A model generated the notes under the pieces. That model did not search any database. It saw only the letters and a program-made list of their open reading frames with translations, and was not told where the DNA came from. 45,008 nt of DNA from Ligilactobacillus aviarius (GTDB taxonomy: Bacteria; Bacillota; Bacilli; Lactobacillales; Lactobacillaceae): contig NZ_LWUD01000017.1 of assembly GCF_001654615.1 (NCBI RefSeq), positions 1 through 45,008 of the forward strand, read 5' to 3'. Of the stretch, positions 23,482-37,335 are shown one piece after another. Every line of letters begins with the position of its first letter. The stretch's first letter is position 1. The position numbers and the translations under genes were made by a program.

Positions 23482-24306
23482 ATGAATTCATTGACTCAAA
23501 ATGCGTTGCGGGCACTTTTATACGAAGTTGTTACCTTCCCGAAACCGGGGTTGGTTGATCCGGTTGATCATTCAACGCATCCGGATATGAATGTCTATAC
23601 CTTTATTGATAGTTCGGCTTCGCTTATCCCGTATTTTGAAAACTGTATTGCAGCGGCTCAAACCGCTGATGATGATCTTCTCAACCTCTTTGAAAAAATT
23701 CGAAATCTTGGAATTAAAGCCGAAAAAAAGATGTTTATCGCAACTGACAGCGTTAATACTCATAAGGGAGCAATTTTTTCCCTTGGAATCATTTTAACCG
23801 CTTTGGCCTACGCTCAAAAAAATTATCCAAATTATACTTTGAATGATATCCAAGCTATTATTCAACAAATGACATGCAATATTTTGGATGATTTCCATCA
23901 TCACCAAGATACGGCCGGTGAAAAACAATTTACAAAATATCACTTGACGGGTGCCCGCGGCGAAGCGTACCGTGGTTTTCCAACCGTCTTTAAAATTGGG
24001 GTTCCTTATTTGACCCAAGCCGATGGAACAACGCAAGAAAAATTAATAAATACCCTTTTGTTTCTTGCCGCAAATACTAAAGATAGTAACCTTCTAAAAC
24101 GCTCAAATGACCCGCAAATTTTTGAATGGGTTAAATCGCAAATTAAAGAATTTTTCAAATACGGCGGATACCAGACCAATGCAGGAAAGCAATTTCTCAA
24201 TCAGTTAAACCATGAATTTACCAAACAAAATCTCAGTTTAGGCGGAACAGCTGACATGTTGATTGCAACAATTTTCGTTTGTTTAGTTCAAGGAATTCAA
24301 ATTTAA
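23482..24306 (+). CDS. mdcB: Triphosphoribosyl-dephospho-CoA synthase (CitG/MdcB family)
   Basis: 274 residues. It condenses ATP with 3'-dephospho-CoA to make 2'-(5''-triphosphoribosyl)-3'-dephospho-CoA, the precursor used by MdcG. Family signatures are ALLYEVVTFPKPGLVDP, HPDMNVYTFIDSSASL, NTHKGAIFSLG and ARGEAYRGFPTVF. It is CitG-like, but no citrate lyase genes are near and its neighbours are all mdc, so mdcB is the right name. AGGAG lies about 10 bp before ATG 23482. Confidence 0.92.
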   Translation: MNSLTQNALRALLYEVVTFPKPGLVDPVDHSTHPDMNVYTFIDSSASLIPYFENCIAAAQTADDDLLNLFEKIRNLGIKAEKKMFIATDSVNTHKGAIFSLGIILTALAYAQKNYPNYTLNDIQAIIQQMTCNILDDFHHHQDTAGEKQFTKYHLTGARGEAYRGFPTVFKIGVPYLTQADGTTQEKLINTLLFLAANTKDSNLLKRSNDPQIFEWVKSQIKEFFKYGGYQTNAGKQFLNQLNHEFTKQNLSLGGTADMLIATIFVCLVQGIQI

Positions 24307-24321
24307 AATACTCATTCTCCT

Positions 24322-24353
24322 AACGGCTTCAATTGAATAATGGGGCCGTTTTT
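24322..24353 (+). terminator. Terminator of the mdcR-AT3-mdcB unit
   Basis: AACGGC / GCCGTT stem with a long loop, extended by weak pairs, followed by five T, 15 bp after the mdcB stop. Confidence 0.65.
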
Positions 24354-24370
24354 GATTGTCAAAATAAAAA

Positions 24371-24400
24371 ACAAGACCTGTAAAAATCTACAAGTCTTGT
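24371..24400 (-). terminator. Terminator of the nfeD-SPFH operon
   Basis: On the minus strand ACAAGAC / GTCTTGT with an inner TGTA/TACA pairing, followed by six T. It is 18 bp after the SPFH stop codon. Confidence 0.8.
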
Positions 24401-24417
24401 GTAATCGATGGATTAAA

Positions 24418-25305
24418 TTATTTTTGCTCTTTTTCGGCTGAAACTTTTAACGCTGAACCTAAAGTGGTTAAGTCTTGCAACTCACTTGGAACAATCAGCT
24501 TCGTGGCATTTCCGTTGGCGACATCTTTCAATGCTTCAAAGGCCTTCAACTTCAAAGCCGCATCACTGATATCGGCATTACTGATCATTGTCAAACTGTC
24601 AGCATACGCTTGTTGAACTTCACGAATTGCTTGGGCTTTCCCTTTAGCTTCTTCAATTTCAGCATTTGCCCGTCCTTTGGCTTCGGTCTCAGCGGCTTCA
24701 GCTTCGGCTTGGGCTTGTAAAATTTGAGATTCCTTATTTCCTTTAGCTTCGGTAACTTGAGCCCGCCGTTCACGTTCGGCCTTCATTTGCCGTTCCATGG
24801 CATTTTGAATTTCCTTCGGCGGCACAATGTTCTTCAATTCAACCCGGTTAACCTTGACACCCCATTTTCCAGTAACTTCATCCATGTAGTTCTGCATTTT
24901 AGCATTAATTGAATCACGTTCTGATAAGGTTTGGTCTAATTCGAGTTCACCAACCACGTTTCGCAACGCCGTTCCAACTGATTTTTCCAACGCATTTTCT
25001 AAATTATCGACCCCATAAGTTGCCAATTTAGGGTCCGTAATTTCGATGGCCATCACTGTATCGATGTTCATTGAAACGTTATCTTTTGTAATTACGCTTT
25101 GAGCCGGTAAATCCATCACGTGTTCTTTCAACGAGATCTTATTTACAATATTATCAATGAATGGAACTTTAAAATGGATTCCATTATTCCAAGTTTGAAA
25201 ATAACTTCCCATCCGTTCAATGACATAGGCCTCAGATTGCTGAACAACCTTCACACACCGAACTGCTAAAATAACAATAATGACTAATAAAACTAAAAAC
25301 AACAT
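24418..25305 (-). CDS. SPFH/Band-7 membrane protein (paraslipin/stomatin type)
   Basis: 295 residues. An N-terminal membrane helix (LFLVLLVIIVILAVRCV) is followed by the SPFH domain (about 25-190, with VQQSEAYVIERMGSY, PFIDNIV and DLPAQSVITKDNVSM). Next comes an Ala/Glu-rich coiled coil (about 175-240) and a short tail. Such proteins oligomerise into membrane scaffolds linked to lipid microdomains and quality control of membrane proteins. It starts 2 bp after the NfeD gene, the conserved pairing of this family. Confidence 0.9.
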   Translation of the reverse strand: MLFLVLLVIIVILAVRCVKVVQQSEAYVIERMGSYFQTWNNGIHFKVPFIDNIVNKISLKEHVMDLPAQSVITKDNVSMNIDTVMAIEITDPKLATYGVDNLENALEKSVGTALRNVVGELELDQTLSERDSINAKMQNYMDEVTGKWGVKVNRVELKNIVPPKEIQNAMERQMKAERERRAQVTEAKGNKESQILQAQAEAEAAETEAKGRANAEIEEAKGKAQAIREVQQAYADSLTMISNADISDAALKLKAFEALKDVANGNATKLIVPSELQDLTTLGSALKVSAEKEQK

Positions 25306-25307
25306 TC

Positions 25308-25700
25308 CTATTCCTCTCTACCCTTAATTTTTTGGACCTGTAATGTGACTCCATTCAACGCTACGACTTTAACCGCATCACCAGTATTCAACTTTTCAAC
25401 TGCCGCATACTTCCATGACTGACCATCGACCTTTACGCGTTGATCATTCAAAACGGTCCCGGTTTTTCCGACGATTCCATCTGCAGCGTTCATTGGATGA
25501 AATTTCGGCTGCAATTTTTTCGCAAGTGGTCTGAAAATCAATAGCAGGATCACACCCGTTACAATAAACTGAATTAACTGCCATTTAAGACCGATATGCA
25601 TTGAAACCAAAAATAAATTAATCAGTGCACTGACTGCAAACCAAATCGAAATTAATTGAGTTGTGAAAATCTCAATTCCGAATCCTAAAATTGCGATCAT
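25308..25700 (-). CDS. NfeD-family membrane protein (short form)
   Basis: 130 residues: two or three membrane helices (about 1-70) and a C-terminal OB-fold domain with GIVGKTGTVLN and the hallmark VKVDGQSWKYAAV. NfeD proteins partner SPFH proteins, and this pair is adjacent and co-directional. The start is uncertain. ATG 25700 has no good ribosome site, while GAGGG lies about 33 bp further upstream. The in-frame codons between (GIGTSSFGIWI) look like a natural NfeD N-terminus but offer no ATG, GTG or TTG, so an ATT start or an earlier sequence error is possible. Confidence 0.85.
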   Translation of the reverse strand: MIAILGFGIEIFTTQLISIWFAVSALINLFLVSMHIGLKWQLIQFIVTGVILLLIFRPLAKKLQPKFHPMNAADGIVGKTGTVLNDQRVKVDGQSWKYAAVEKLNTGDAVKVVALNGVTLQVQKIKGREE

Positions 25701-25820
25701 AATCCAAATACCAAATGAACTCGTTCCAATCCCTCTTTTCTTTCGTAAATTAATTTTATCTGTTAACTTGATTTAAAATTTACCCTATTAAATTGATTTT
25801 TGCAAGCAGATTTTAAAATA

Positions 25821-25857
25821 AAAAAACTCGCAACAACTTAAAGTCGTTACGAGTTTC
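25821..25857 (-). terminator. Terminator downstream of the rlmD-like gene
   Basis: On the minus strand AAACTCGTAACGACTTT pairs, with two mismatches, with AAGTTGTTGCGAGTTT and is followed by a T run. It ends the rlmD transcript about 150 nt after the stop codon. Confidence 0.8.
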
Positions 25858-26011
25858 TTGTCGTTTCTAAGCTTTCTCGCTCCTTTTTAGTCGCGCTCAA
25901 GCAAAGTATCCTGCTCTCCGCGGTTCGCCACTTTCCAATCACTCGTCCCTTTGCTCCTCTTTCTTGGGTGGCTATCGCGCGGAGGATCACTAGCAAAGCC
26001 TGCGTCGCCTA
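25858..26011 (-). ncRNA. GC-rich segment in the rlmD 3' region, candidate structured RNA or dispersed repeat
   Basis: About 150 nt, roughly half G+C against AT-rich surroundings, lying exactly between the rlmD stop codon and its terminator. On the minus strand AGCAAAG and CTTTGCT form a 7-bp long-range stem around about 45 nt, and shorter GC stems lie inside. Two frames are open across most of it. One, out of frame with rlmD, reads GDAGFASDPPRDSHPRKR and later SDWKVANRGEQDTLLERD. No start with a ribosome site serves either. I favour a structured RNA or repeat over a protein, without proof. Confidence 0.35.
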
Positions 26012-27367
26012 GCTCCTTGTCATTACTGTAATACTCTCGACATGTTGCGTCATCGGGAATTGGTCCACAGGTTGGATTGGCTGAGATACATGGTACCCTT
26101 CATCCATGAATTGTTGAATATCACGAATTAGGGTTGCCGGATTGCAACTCACATAGACAATTTTCTTCGGATTCATAGCAGCGGCACTGTGGATCAAACT
26201 ATTTGTAAGTCCTTTGCGTGGTGGATCAACCATAATCACATCAGGACTGATTCCTTGACTTTCCCATTTGGCCATCCACTCTTCAGCATTCCCAACTTCA
26301 AAATCCACATTATCAATGTGATTAAGTTGGGCATTTTCCTTCGCATCCGCAATTGCTTCCGGCACAATTTCCACGCCGTATACCTTACGAGCATGCTCAG
26401 CAAGGTTCAATGAAATCGTTCCAATCCCGCAGTAAGCGTCAATGACGGTTTCATTACCCGTTAATCCAGCTTGCTTAATCGCTTCATTGTACAAAACTTC
26501 TGTCTGCTGCGGGTTAACTTGATAAAATGAATGAGCTGAAATCTTAAACTTCAAACCATTTAACGTATCGGTAATCGTCGCAGCGCCTGCAAGGACAATG
26601 TCTTGGTTTCCAAGAATCACATTAGTGTTGCGGTTATTCACATTTTGAATCACACTTTTCACATCCGGCATCGATTCAATGATTTCACTGGCAATCTTAT
26701 CCCCATGTGGAAAACTTTTCCCGTTTGTTACGATCACAACCATCGCTTCGTGCGAGTAGTAACCGCGCCGAACCATCAAATGCCGGATCAATCCCTTTTG
26801 CGTTTGTTCATCATAAGCGGATAAATCATACTTATTCAAAATCGCCAATGTGGCCTGTAAAATCTCATCAATCCGCTGATCCTGGATCGTAAAGTTTTTC
26901 ATCGGAACAAAATGATGGCTTCCTTTGCGATAAAAACCGACTTCCAATTTGCCATTGATTTTGCGCACTGGAACTTGGGCTTTATTCCGATAATGGATTG
27001 GATTTTTCATCCCCAATGTGGATAACACTTTGATTTGATCATCAAGGTGGGCCTTTTTCAACAACTGTTGAATTTGATTCTGTTTAAATTTCAACTGAGC
27101 GGCATATTTTAAGTGTCCTAGCGGCGTCACGCCATCTTGTTGGGCATCATCTTCCACCCGATCCGGACTTTTCGAAAACCATTTAAGTGCTCGCGCGAAA
27201 GCAAAGTTTTTCCGCGCCTTGACCACAACAACTTCAATTTTTTCACCCGGAAGAGCCCCCGCAATAAACAACGGATAGCCGTCGACTTTCGCAACGCCCA
27301 TTCCTTCGTAGGTCAAGTCTTCCACAGTGACTGTTAATTTCTCATTTTTTGATACTGGTGTTTTCAT
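26009..27367 (-). CDS. rlmD: 23S rRNA (uracil-C5)-methyltransferase, RlmD/RlmCD (RumA) family
   Basis: 452 residues. An N-terminal TRAM domain (about 8-65, VEDLTYEGMGVAKVDGYPLF) is followed by the SAM-dependent methyltransferase domain. Motifs are DAYCGIGTISLNLA, MVDPPRKGL and YVSCNPATLIRDI, with the catalytic Cys in SCNP. The N-terminal cysteine cluster that holds a 4Fe-4S centre in classical RumA (PCxxxxxCGGC before the HLxYxxQL helix) is absent: the region reads DGVTPLGHLKYAAQLKFK without Cys. It makes 5-methyluridine in 23S rRNA using SAM. ATG 27367 follows AGGTAGGA. Separated from dagK by a hairpin. Confidence 0.92.
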   Translation of the reverse strand: MKTPVSKNEKLTVTVEDLTYEGMGVAKVDGYPLFIAGALPGEKIEVVVVKARKNFAFARALKWFSKSPDRVEDDAQQDGVTPLGHLKYAAQLKFKQNQIQQLLKKAHLDDQIKVLSTLGMKNPIHYRNKAQVPVRKINGKLEVGFYRKGSHHFVPMKNFTIQDQRIDEILQATLAILNKYDLSAYDEQTQKGLIRHLMVRRGYYSHEAMVVIVTNGKSFPHGDKIASEIIESMPDVKSVIQNVNNRNTNVILGNQDIVLAGAATITDTLNGLKFKISAHSFYQVNPQQTEVLYNEAIKQAGLTGNETVIDAYCGIGTISLNLAEHARKVYGVEIVPEAIADAKENAQLNHIDNVDFEVGNAEEWMAKWESQGISPDVIMVDPPRKGLTNSLIHSAAAMNPKKIVYVSCNPATLIRDIQQFMDEGYHVSQPIQPVDQFPMTQHVESITVMTRS

Positions 27368-27388
27368 TTCCTACCTCATTTACTGAAA

Positions 27389-27420
27389 AGGAGAGAAGAC
27401 TTATCCACAGCTTCTCTCCT
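27389..27420 (-). terminator. Terminator of the gatC-gatA-gatB-dagK operon, with a DnaA-box-like loop
   Basis: A 10-bp perfect stem AGGAGAGAAG / CTTCTCTCCT with a 12-nt loop, followed on the minus strand by TTTTC. The loop contains TTATCCACA (27401-27409), the consensus DnaA box. Confidence 0.7.
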
Positions 27421-27426
27421 GATTAA

Positions 27427-28470
27427 TTATTTATCCTCTAATTGGTGATCAGCATCATTCATTTCAAGTTCTTCGTGGGATAAGTTTTCCACGCCTTGAA
27501 TCAAATGCTCGCGGGCATCTTCAGCCTGCTCGTCTTCTTCTTGCTGCCGAATTGCATCGTCGGGAATGTCCTTGACGTTTGCAAAAATCTCAATGTGTTG
27601 CTTCAAATTCTTAAACGTCATTGGCGCATCACCGCCGTATTCGCCGTCAATGTTGATCATCATCTTTTCGTTTACTGGTTTGGCTACAACCTTTGAAGTC
27701 TTAACATACAAAATCCGCGGATCATCAATGTGTTTTCCACCATTTAAAATCTTGGTGAATAACTGGAGAATTTCCATTAAGTTGCTGGTTTTAACCACAA
27801 TTAACGTGAATTTTCCATCATCCAATGATGCATCTGGAACAAGCTGTTCAAACCCGCCGACTGAATTGGTCAACGCAAGGAAAAACATTGAGGCTTTTCC
27901 ATCGTATACGCCGTCATCATATTCCAGGTGCATGTCGATCGGCTTCATACGCGGAAGCATTTCAGCCCCCTTAACAAAGTATGCAAGGTAGCCGAACAGT
28001 GATTTAACCTCTGACGGAACAACATAGGTCAATTCTGTTAATAAGCCGCCCCCGGCAATGTTAACAAAATACTTTTCCCCGGCCATTCCAATATCGATCT
28101 TGATCGTTTCACCGCGCGCAATTACCTTCGCTGCTTCAACCGGACTTTCACGTGGAATCTTTAATGCCCGCGCATAGTCATTCGTTGTTCCGGCAGGAAT
28201 GATTCCCAGTTTTGGCCGGTGCTTCAATCCGGCAATTCCGTTTACGACTTCATTGATCGTTCCATCACCGCCGGCAGCCACAATTAAATTGAAGCCAGCG
28301 CGCGCAGCCCGTTCAGCTTCATTGCGGGCCGAATTTTCTTCGGGGGTCGTCGCAAAAGCGCTAGTTTCATAACCTGCACGTTCCAAAATATTCAAGATTT
28401 CAACAAGGTCGCTTTTGATCGCCTCGCGTCCAGATGTCGGATTATAAATAATACGACAACGTTTTTGCAT
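27427..28470 (-). CDS. dagK: Diacylglycerol kinase (DagK/DgkB family)
   Basis: 347 residues from ATG 28470; the frame is open to 28494, but GAGGGA sits 6 bp before 28470. It phosphorylates diacylglycerol released by lipoteichoic acid synthesis back to phosphatidate. The N-terminus has RIIYNPTSGRE, and the nucleotide-binding motif is VAAGGDGTINEVVNGI. GIIPAGTTNDYARAL follows, then VGGFEQLVPDASLDDGKFTLI. A Glu/Asp-rich C-terminal tail extends beyond the usual domain. It lies 27 bp after gatB, as in many lactobacilli. Confidence 0.93.
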   Translation of the reverse strand: MQKRCRIIYNPTSGREAIKSDLVEILNILERAGYETSAFATTPEENSARNEAERAARAGFNLIVAAGGDGTINEVVNGIAGLKHRPKLGIIPAGTTNDYARALKIPRESPVEAAKVIARGETIKIDIGMAGEKYFVNIAGGGLLTELTYVVPSEVKSLFGYLAYFVKGAEMLPRMKPIDMHLEYDDGVYDGKASMFFLALTNSVGGFEQLVPDASLDDGKFTLIVVKTSNLMEILQLFTKILNGGKHIDDPRILYVKTSKVVAKPVNEKMMINIDGEYGGDAPMTFKNLKQHIEIFANVKDIPDDAIRQQEEDEQAEDAREHLIQGVENLSHEELEMNDADHQLEDK

Positions 28471-28497
28471 TGTTAATCCCTCTTTCGCCAGCAAATT

Positions 28498-29931
28498 TTA
28501 TCTACTCTTTAAGCTTTCCGTTAATAATTTATTAACGACTTTCGGGTTCGCCTTGCCCCGTGTTTGCTTCATAATGTTTCCAACCAAGAAGCCAAATGCC
28601 CGGTCTTTACCGTTCTTAAAGTCTTCAATTGATTGTTGGTTGTTATCAAGCACTTCATCAATGATCGGTTGCAATTTTGCAGGATCTGACAATTGAACCA
28701 TGCCTTTTTCTTCAACCCATGCCTTTGGTTCAGTGTCATTGGTAATGATTTCCTTAAAGACCTTCTTCGCGATCTTGGATGAAATCGTTCCGTCCTTGAT
28801 CAATTGGATCATGGTTGCTAAGTGTTCAGGCGTCAATGCCGTGTCGCCAAGTTCAATTTGCTTGTCGTTTAAGTAAGCATTTACTTCACCCATCAACCAG
28901 TTTGAAGCCAATTTTGGATCGCCGCCATGGGCAACCGTTGCTTCATAAAAGTCTGACATTTCCTTTGTTTGGGTCAAAACTTTGGCGTCGTAAGCTGGAA
29001 TACCCCATTCATTAATGTAGCGTTCCCGCCGCTTATCTGGCATTTCAGGAATTGATTCACGAACTTCTTCGATCCATTCGTTTGAAATGTGATATGTTGG
29101 CAAATCTGGTTCTGGGAAGTAACGGTAATCGTTGGCTTCTTCCTTTGACCGCATTAAAACGGTCGTTCCGGTTGGTTCATCGAACCGGCGCGTTTCCTGT
29201 TCTATTTCGCCACCCTTAAGTAAAATGCCGCGTTGCCGCTTTTCTTCGTATTCGATTCCTTTCCGAACGTGATCAAGTGAGTTCAAGTTCTTCATTTCGG
29301 TCCGAACACCAGGTTTATCAGAACCAATTGGCCGCACAGAAACGTTAACGTCGGCCCGCATTGAACCTTGTTCCATCTTTACATCTGAAATTCCGGTAAA
29401 CTTGATGATTTGACGAAGCCGTGACAAGTATGCGTAAGCTTCATCTGCTGAATGAAGGTCTGGTTTTGAAACAATTTCGATCAACGGGGTTCCCTGACGA
29501 TTCAAATCAACGTATGAATAGCCGTTTGGATTGTGGGTATTCTTCCCCGCATCTTCTTCGACGTGCATTTCTTCGATCCCGATTTTCTTCTTCGTTCCGT
29601 CTTCAAGTTCGATTTCCAACCAACCATCATGAGCAATTGGAGTATCTTTTTGGGTAATCTGGTATGCTTTCGGGTTATCCGGATAAAAGTAGTTCTTCCG
29701 GTCAAAATGCAAGTCCTGTTCAATTTCACAGTTCAAAGCCATTGCAGCCCGCATGCCGTATTCCAAAACACCCTTGTTAACTTCTGGCAAAACCCCTGGA
29801 TATGCCCAGTCAATTACATTAGTATTGGTGTTCGGTTCAGCCCCGTAAACAACCGGTGCCGGCGAGTAAGCCTTTGACTTTGTTTGCATTTCAATGTGGA
29901 CTTCAAGTCCAATCGTTGTTTCAAAGTTCAT
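28498..29931 (-). CDS. gatB: Aspartyl/glutamyl-tRNA amidotransferase subunit B
   Basis: 477 residues, normal length. It activates Glu-tRNA-Gln (and Asp-tRNA-Asn) with ATP and passes ammonia from GatA. The start [20 protein letters not shown], the [16 protein letters not shown] block, [12 protein letters not shown] and [16 protein letters not shown] are all characteristic, and the C-terminal YqeY-like tail domain is present. It overlaps the end of gatA by one base. The complex is needed because the window's tRNA-Gln would be charged by the amidation route in most Firmicutes. Confidence 0.97.
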   Translation of the reverse strand: MNFETTIGLEVHIEMQTKSKAYSPAPVVYGAEPNTNTNVIDWAYPGVLPEVNKGVLEYGMRAAMALNCEIEQDLHFDRKNYFYPDNPKAYQITQKDTPIAHDGWLEIELEDGTKKKIGIEEMHVEEDAGKNTHNPNGYSYVDLNRQGTPLIEIVSKPDLHSADEAYAYLSRLRQIIKFTGISDVKMEQGSMRADVNVSVRPIGSDKPGVRTEMKNLNSLDHVRKGIEYEEKRQRGILLKGGEIEQETRRFDEPTGTTVLMRSKEEANDYRYFPEPDLPTYHISNEWIEEVRESIPEMPDKRRERYINEWGIPAYDAKVLTQTKEMSDFYEATVAHGGDPKLASNWLMGEVNAYLNDKQIELGDTALTPEHLATMIQLIKDGTISSKIAKKVFKEIITNDTEPKAWVEEKGMVQLSDPAKLQPIIDEVLDNNQQSIEDFKNGKDRAFGFLVGNIMKQTRGKANPKVVNKLLTESLKSR

Positions 29932-31397
29932 TAATTTTGACCTCCAATCGTTGGAATTTGATTATGAAAATCAGTTGCTTGTTCAAATGCATAACCTGCT
30001 TGGTAAAGCGTTTCTTCATCAAACCGCGGTGCAACCAAGTGGATTCCAACTGGTAATCCATCCTTCGTGAAACCGCCAGGAATCGACATTGCAGGAACGC
30101 CGGCCAAGTTCATTGGAATTGTCAATAAATCGTTCATGTACATGGCAATCGGATCATCGGTCTTTTCACCAAAACCAAATGCTGCCGTTGTCGTTGTTGG
30201 TCCTAAGATCAAGTCGTAATCCTTAAAGACATTGTCAAATTCGTTGCAGATCAATGTCCGCACCTTAGTTGCCTTGCCAAAGAATTCGTCGTAAAGGCCT
30301 GATGAAAGCGAGAATGTTCCAAGCATGATCCGCCGTTTAACTTCGTCGCCAAAGCCTTCTGAACGTGAACGAACGTAAACATCTTCAAGGTTCTTCACGT
30401 CTTTTGCCCGGAAACCGTAACGAATTCCGTCATACCGTTGCAAGTTTGATGAAGCTTCAGAAGTTGCAACAATGTAGTAAACTTGAATCCCGTTAAGCGA
30501 GTGCGGCAATGAAATTTCATCAACCGTTGCCCCTAAACTTTCAAATGTCTTAATGGCATTTTGGACAGCTTCCCGGACTTCAGATTGTAAATCAACATCC
30601 ATGAATTCTTTTGGAACCCCGATGCGCATGCCCTTGATATCTTTCCCGATTTTTGATGTAAAGTCGGGAACTTCCCGTGGAGAAGTTGTAAAGTCATGCT
30701 TATCTTGACCAGCAATTGCGTTTAACATCAACGCATTATCCTTAACGTTCCGGGTCATTGGACCAATTTGGTCAAGGCTTGATGAGAAGGCAATTAATCC
30801 GTACCGTGACACCCGACCATACGTTGGTTTGAAGCCAACAACCCCATTAAATGCGGCTGGTTGCCGAATTGAACCACCAGTATCAGAACCTAAAGCAGCG
30901 ATCAATTCACCTGAAGCAACAGCTGCTGCTGGGCCACCTGAAGAACCACCGGGAACCTTCGTTTGATCCCACGCATTTTTCGTTTTCTTAAAAGCTGAAG
31001 TTTCCGTTGAACTTCCCATTGCGAATTCATCAAGGTTCAACTTTCCAGCAACGACCATTCCGGCATTTTCAAGCCGTTCAACCGCCGTTGCAGTGTAAAT
31101 CGGATTAAAGTTTTCAAGCATCTTGCTGGCTGCGGTCGTTGTTAATCCCTTTGTCACCATGTTATCTTTGATTCCAACCGGGATTCCGTCTAAAACATTG
31201 TCCGCGTTGATTCCCCGTTGATCGATAGCGGCCGCTTGCTTTAATGCTTCATCCTTATTCATTGCAAGGAATGCATCGATTTGCGGTTCGCGCTTCGCAA
31301 TCCCATCAAATGTTGCTTGCATTAATTCGCTTGCACTCAATTCCTTGTTTACTAACATTTGGTGTAAACTTGTTAAATCATTCTTCAAGTAATCCAT
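29931..31397 (-). CDS. gatA: Aspartyl/glutamyl-tRNA amidotransferase subunit A
   Basis: 488 residues of the amidase signature family. It releases ammonia from glutamine for GatB. The catalytic Lys/Ser/Ser triad lies in [10 protein letters not shown] (Lys) and [17 protein letters not shown] followed by [14 protein letters not shown]. The start codon overlaps the gatC stop by one base (TAATG). Confidence 0.97.
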   Translation of the reverse strand: MDYLKNDLTSLHQMLVNKELSASELMQATFDGIAKREPQIDAFLAMNKDEALKQAAAIDQRGINADNVLDGIPVGIKDNMVTKGLTTTAASKMLENFNPIYTATAVERLENAGMVVAGKLNLDEFAMGSSTETSAFKKTKNAWDQTKVPGGSSGGPAAAVASGELIAALGSDTGGSIRQPAAFNGVVGFKPTYGRVSRYGLIAFSSSLDQIGPMTRNVKDNALMLNAIAGQDKHDFTTSPREVPDFTSKIGKDIKGMRIGVPKEFMDVDLQSEVREAVQNAIKTFESLGATVDEISLPHSLNGIQVYYIVATSEASSNLQRYDGIRYGFRAKDVKNLEDVYVRSRSEGFGDEVKRRIMLGTFSLSSGLYDEFFGKATKVRTLICNEFDNVFKDYDLILGPTTTTAAFGFGEKTDDPIAMYMNDLLTIPMNLAGVPAMSIPGGFTKDGLPVGIHLVAPRFDEETLYQAGYAFEQATDFHNQIPTIGGQN

Positions 31398-31702
31398 TAT
31401 TCGTTATCCTCCCCTTCATCAATAATTGCGGGAACTTTAATAAACCCGTCTTCGTGTTCAGGGACATTCTTCATTAATTCATTCCGGTCAACACCCTTTT
31501 CAGCAACATCTTCACGCATAATGTTAACTGCATCCGTTACGTTGATCGTTGGCTTAACCCCATCTGTATTGATCTTACTTAACTGGTGTGACATGTTCAT
31601 GATGTCTTCTAATTGCTTGGTAAACTTTTCAAGTTCTTGATCAGTAAATTCAAGCTTTGATAAGGAAGCAATTTTTTTAACGTCATCCTTTGTGATTTCC
31701 AT
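31397..31702 (-). CDS. gatC: Aspartyl/glutamyl-tRNA amidotransferase subunit C
   Basis: 101 residues; stabilises the GatA-GatB complex. The sequence [19 protein letters not shown] and the late LREDV-like [10 protein letters not shown] are typical. Two adjacent ATG codons (31705 and 31702) are possible; 31702 has the better distance, about 6-7 bp, from AAGGA. First gene of the gatC-gatA-gatB-dagK unit. Confidence 0.95.
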   Translation of the reverse strand: MEITKDDVKKIASLSKLEFTDQELEKFTKQLEDIMNMSHQLSKINTDGVKPTINVTDAVNIMREDVAEKGVDRNELMKNVPEHEDGFIKVPAIIDEGEDNE

Positions 31703-31739
31703 CATTTTTCCTTCTTTCTAGCCTTAAATCATTACTTTT

Positions 31740-31748
31740 ATTTTAGCA
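31740..31748 (-). promoter_or_regulatory. Extended -10 promoter of the gatCAB operon
   Basis: On the minus strand TGC directly precedes TAAAAT, giving an extended -10 (TGnTAAAAT), with no clear -35 box. It lies about 38 bp before gatC and just after the camS stop codon. Confidence 0.45.
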
Positions 31749-31764
31749 TATACAAAATTCTAAA

Positions 31765-37183
<5,419 letters not shown>

Positions 37184-37258
37184 TTCATTTCCTCCTATGC
37201 AAGCTACAATCAAGTTTTATTATATCAAAATCAGGCTTACTTTTTAAGGTAAAAAAGA

Positions 37259-37321
37259 CAAAGAGACTGGCGTCTAAAGCAACCGTTTTCGCCGATTTGC
37301 TTTAGATGTTCAGCCTCTTTA
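37259..37321. terminator. Long bidirectional hairpin terminator
   Basis: AAAGAG-A-CTG and CTAAAGCAA on one side pair with TTGCTTTAG and CAG-C-CTCTTT on the other. A CG-rich apical part has an inner mini-stem. A-tracts on the left and TTTAAA on the right allow use mainly by the minus-strand purK-like gene. The outer stem resembles the terminators at 14490 and 5533/6975. Confidence 0.75.
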
Positions 37322-37335
37322 AATGATCCAACATC

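Noticed and set aside
16161-24306. Citrate lyase cluster
   Set aside because: The CitG- and CitX-like prosthetic-group genes could suggest it, but the carrier protein has the MdcC C-terminal block. The catalytic subunits are carboxyltransferase-like MdcDE and MdcA, and no citE, citF or citC is present.
25858-26008. Stop-codon read-through extension of the rlmD product
   Set aside because: The frame after TAG is open for about 50 codons, but in GC-rich DNA this is not improbable. The resulting sequence resembles no known domain, and the methyltransferase domain is complete before the stop.
27401-27409. Replication origin at the DnaA box
   Set aside because: A single box with no cluster, no AT-rich unwinding region, and no dnaA or dnaN nearby.
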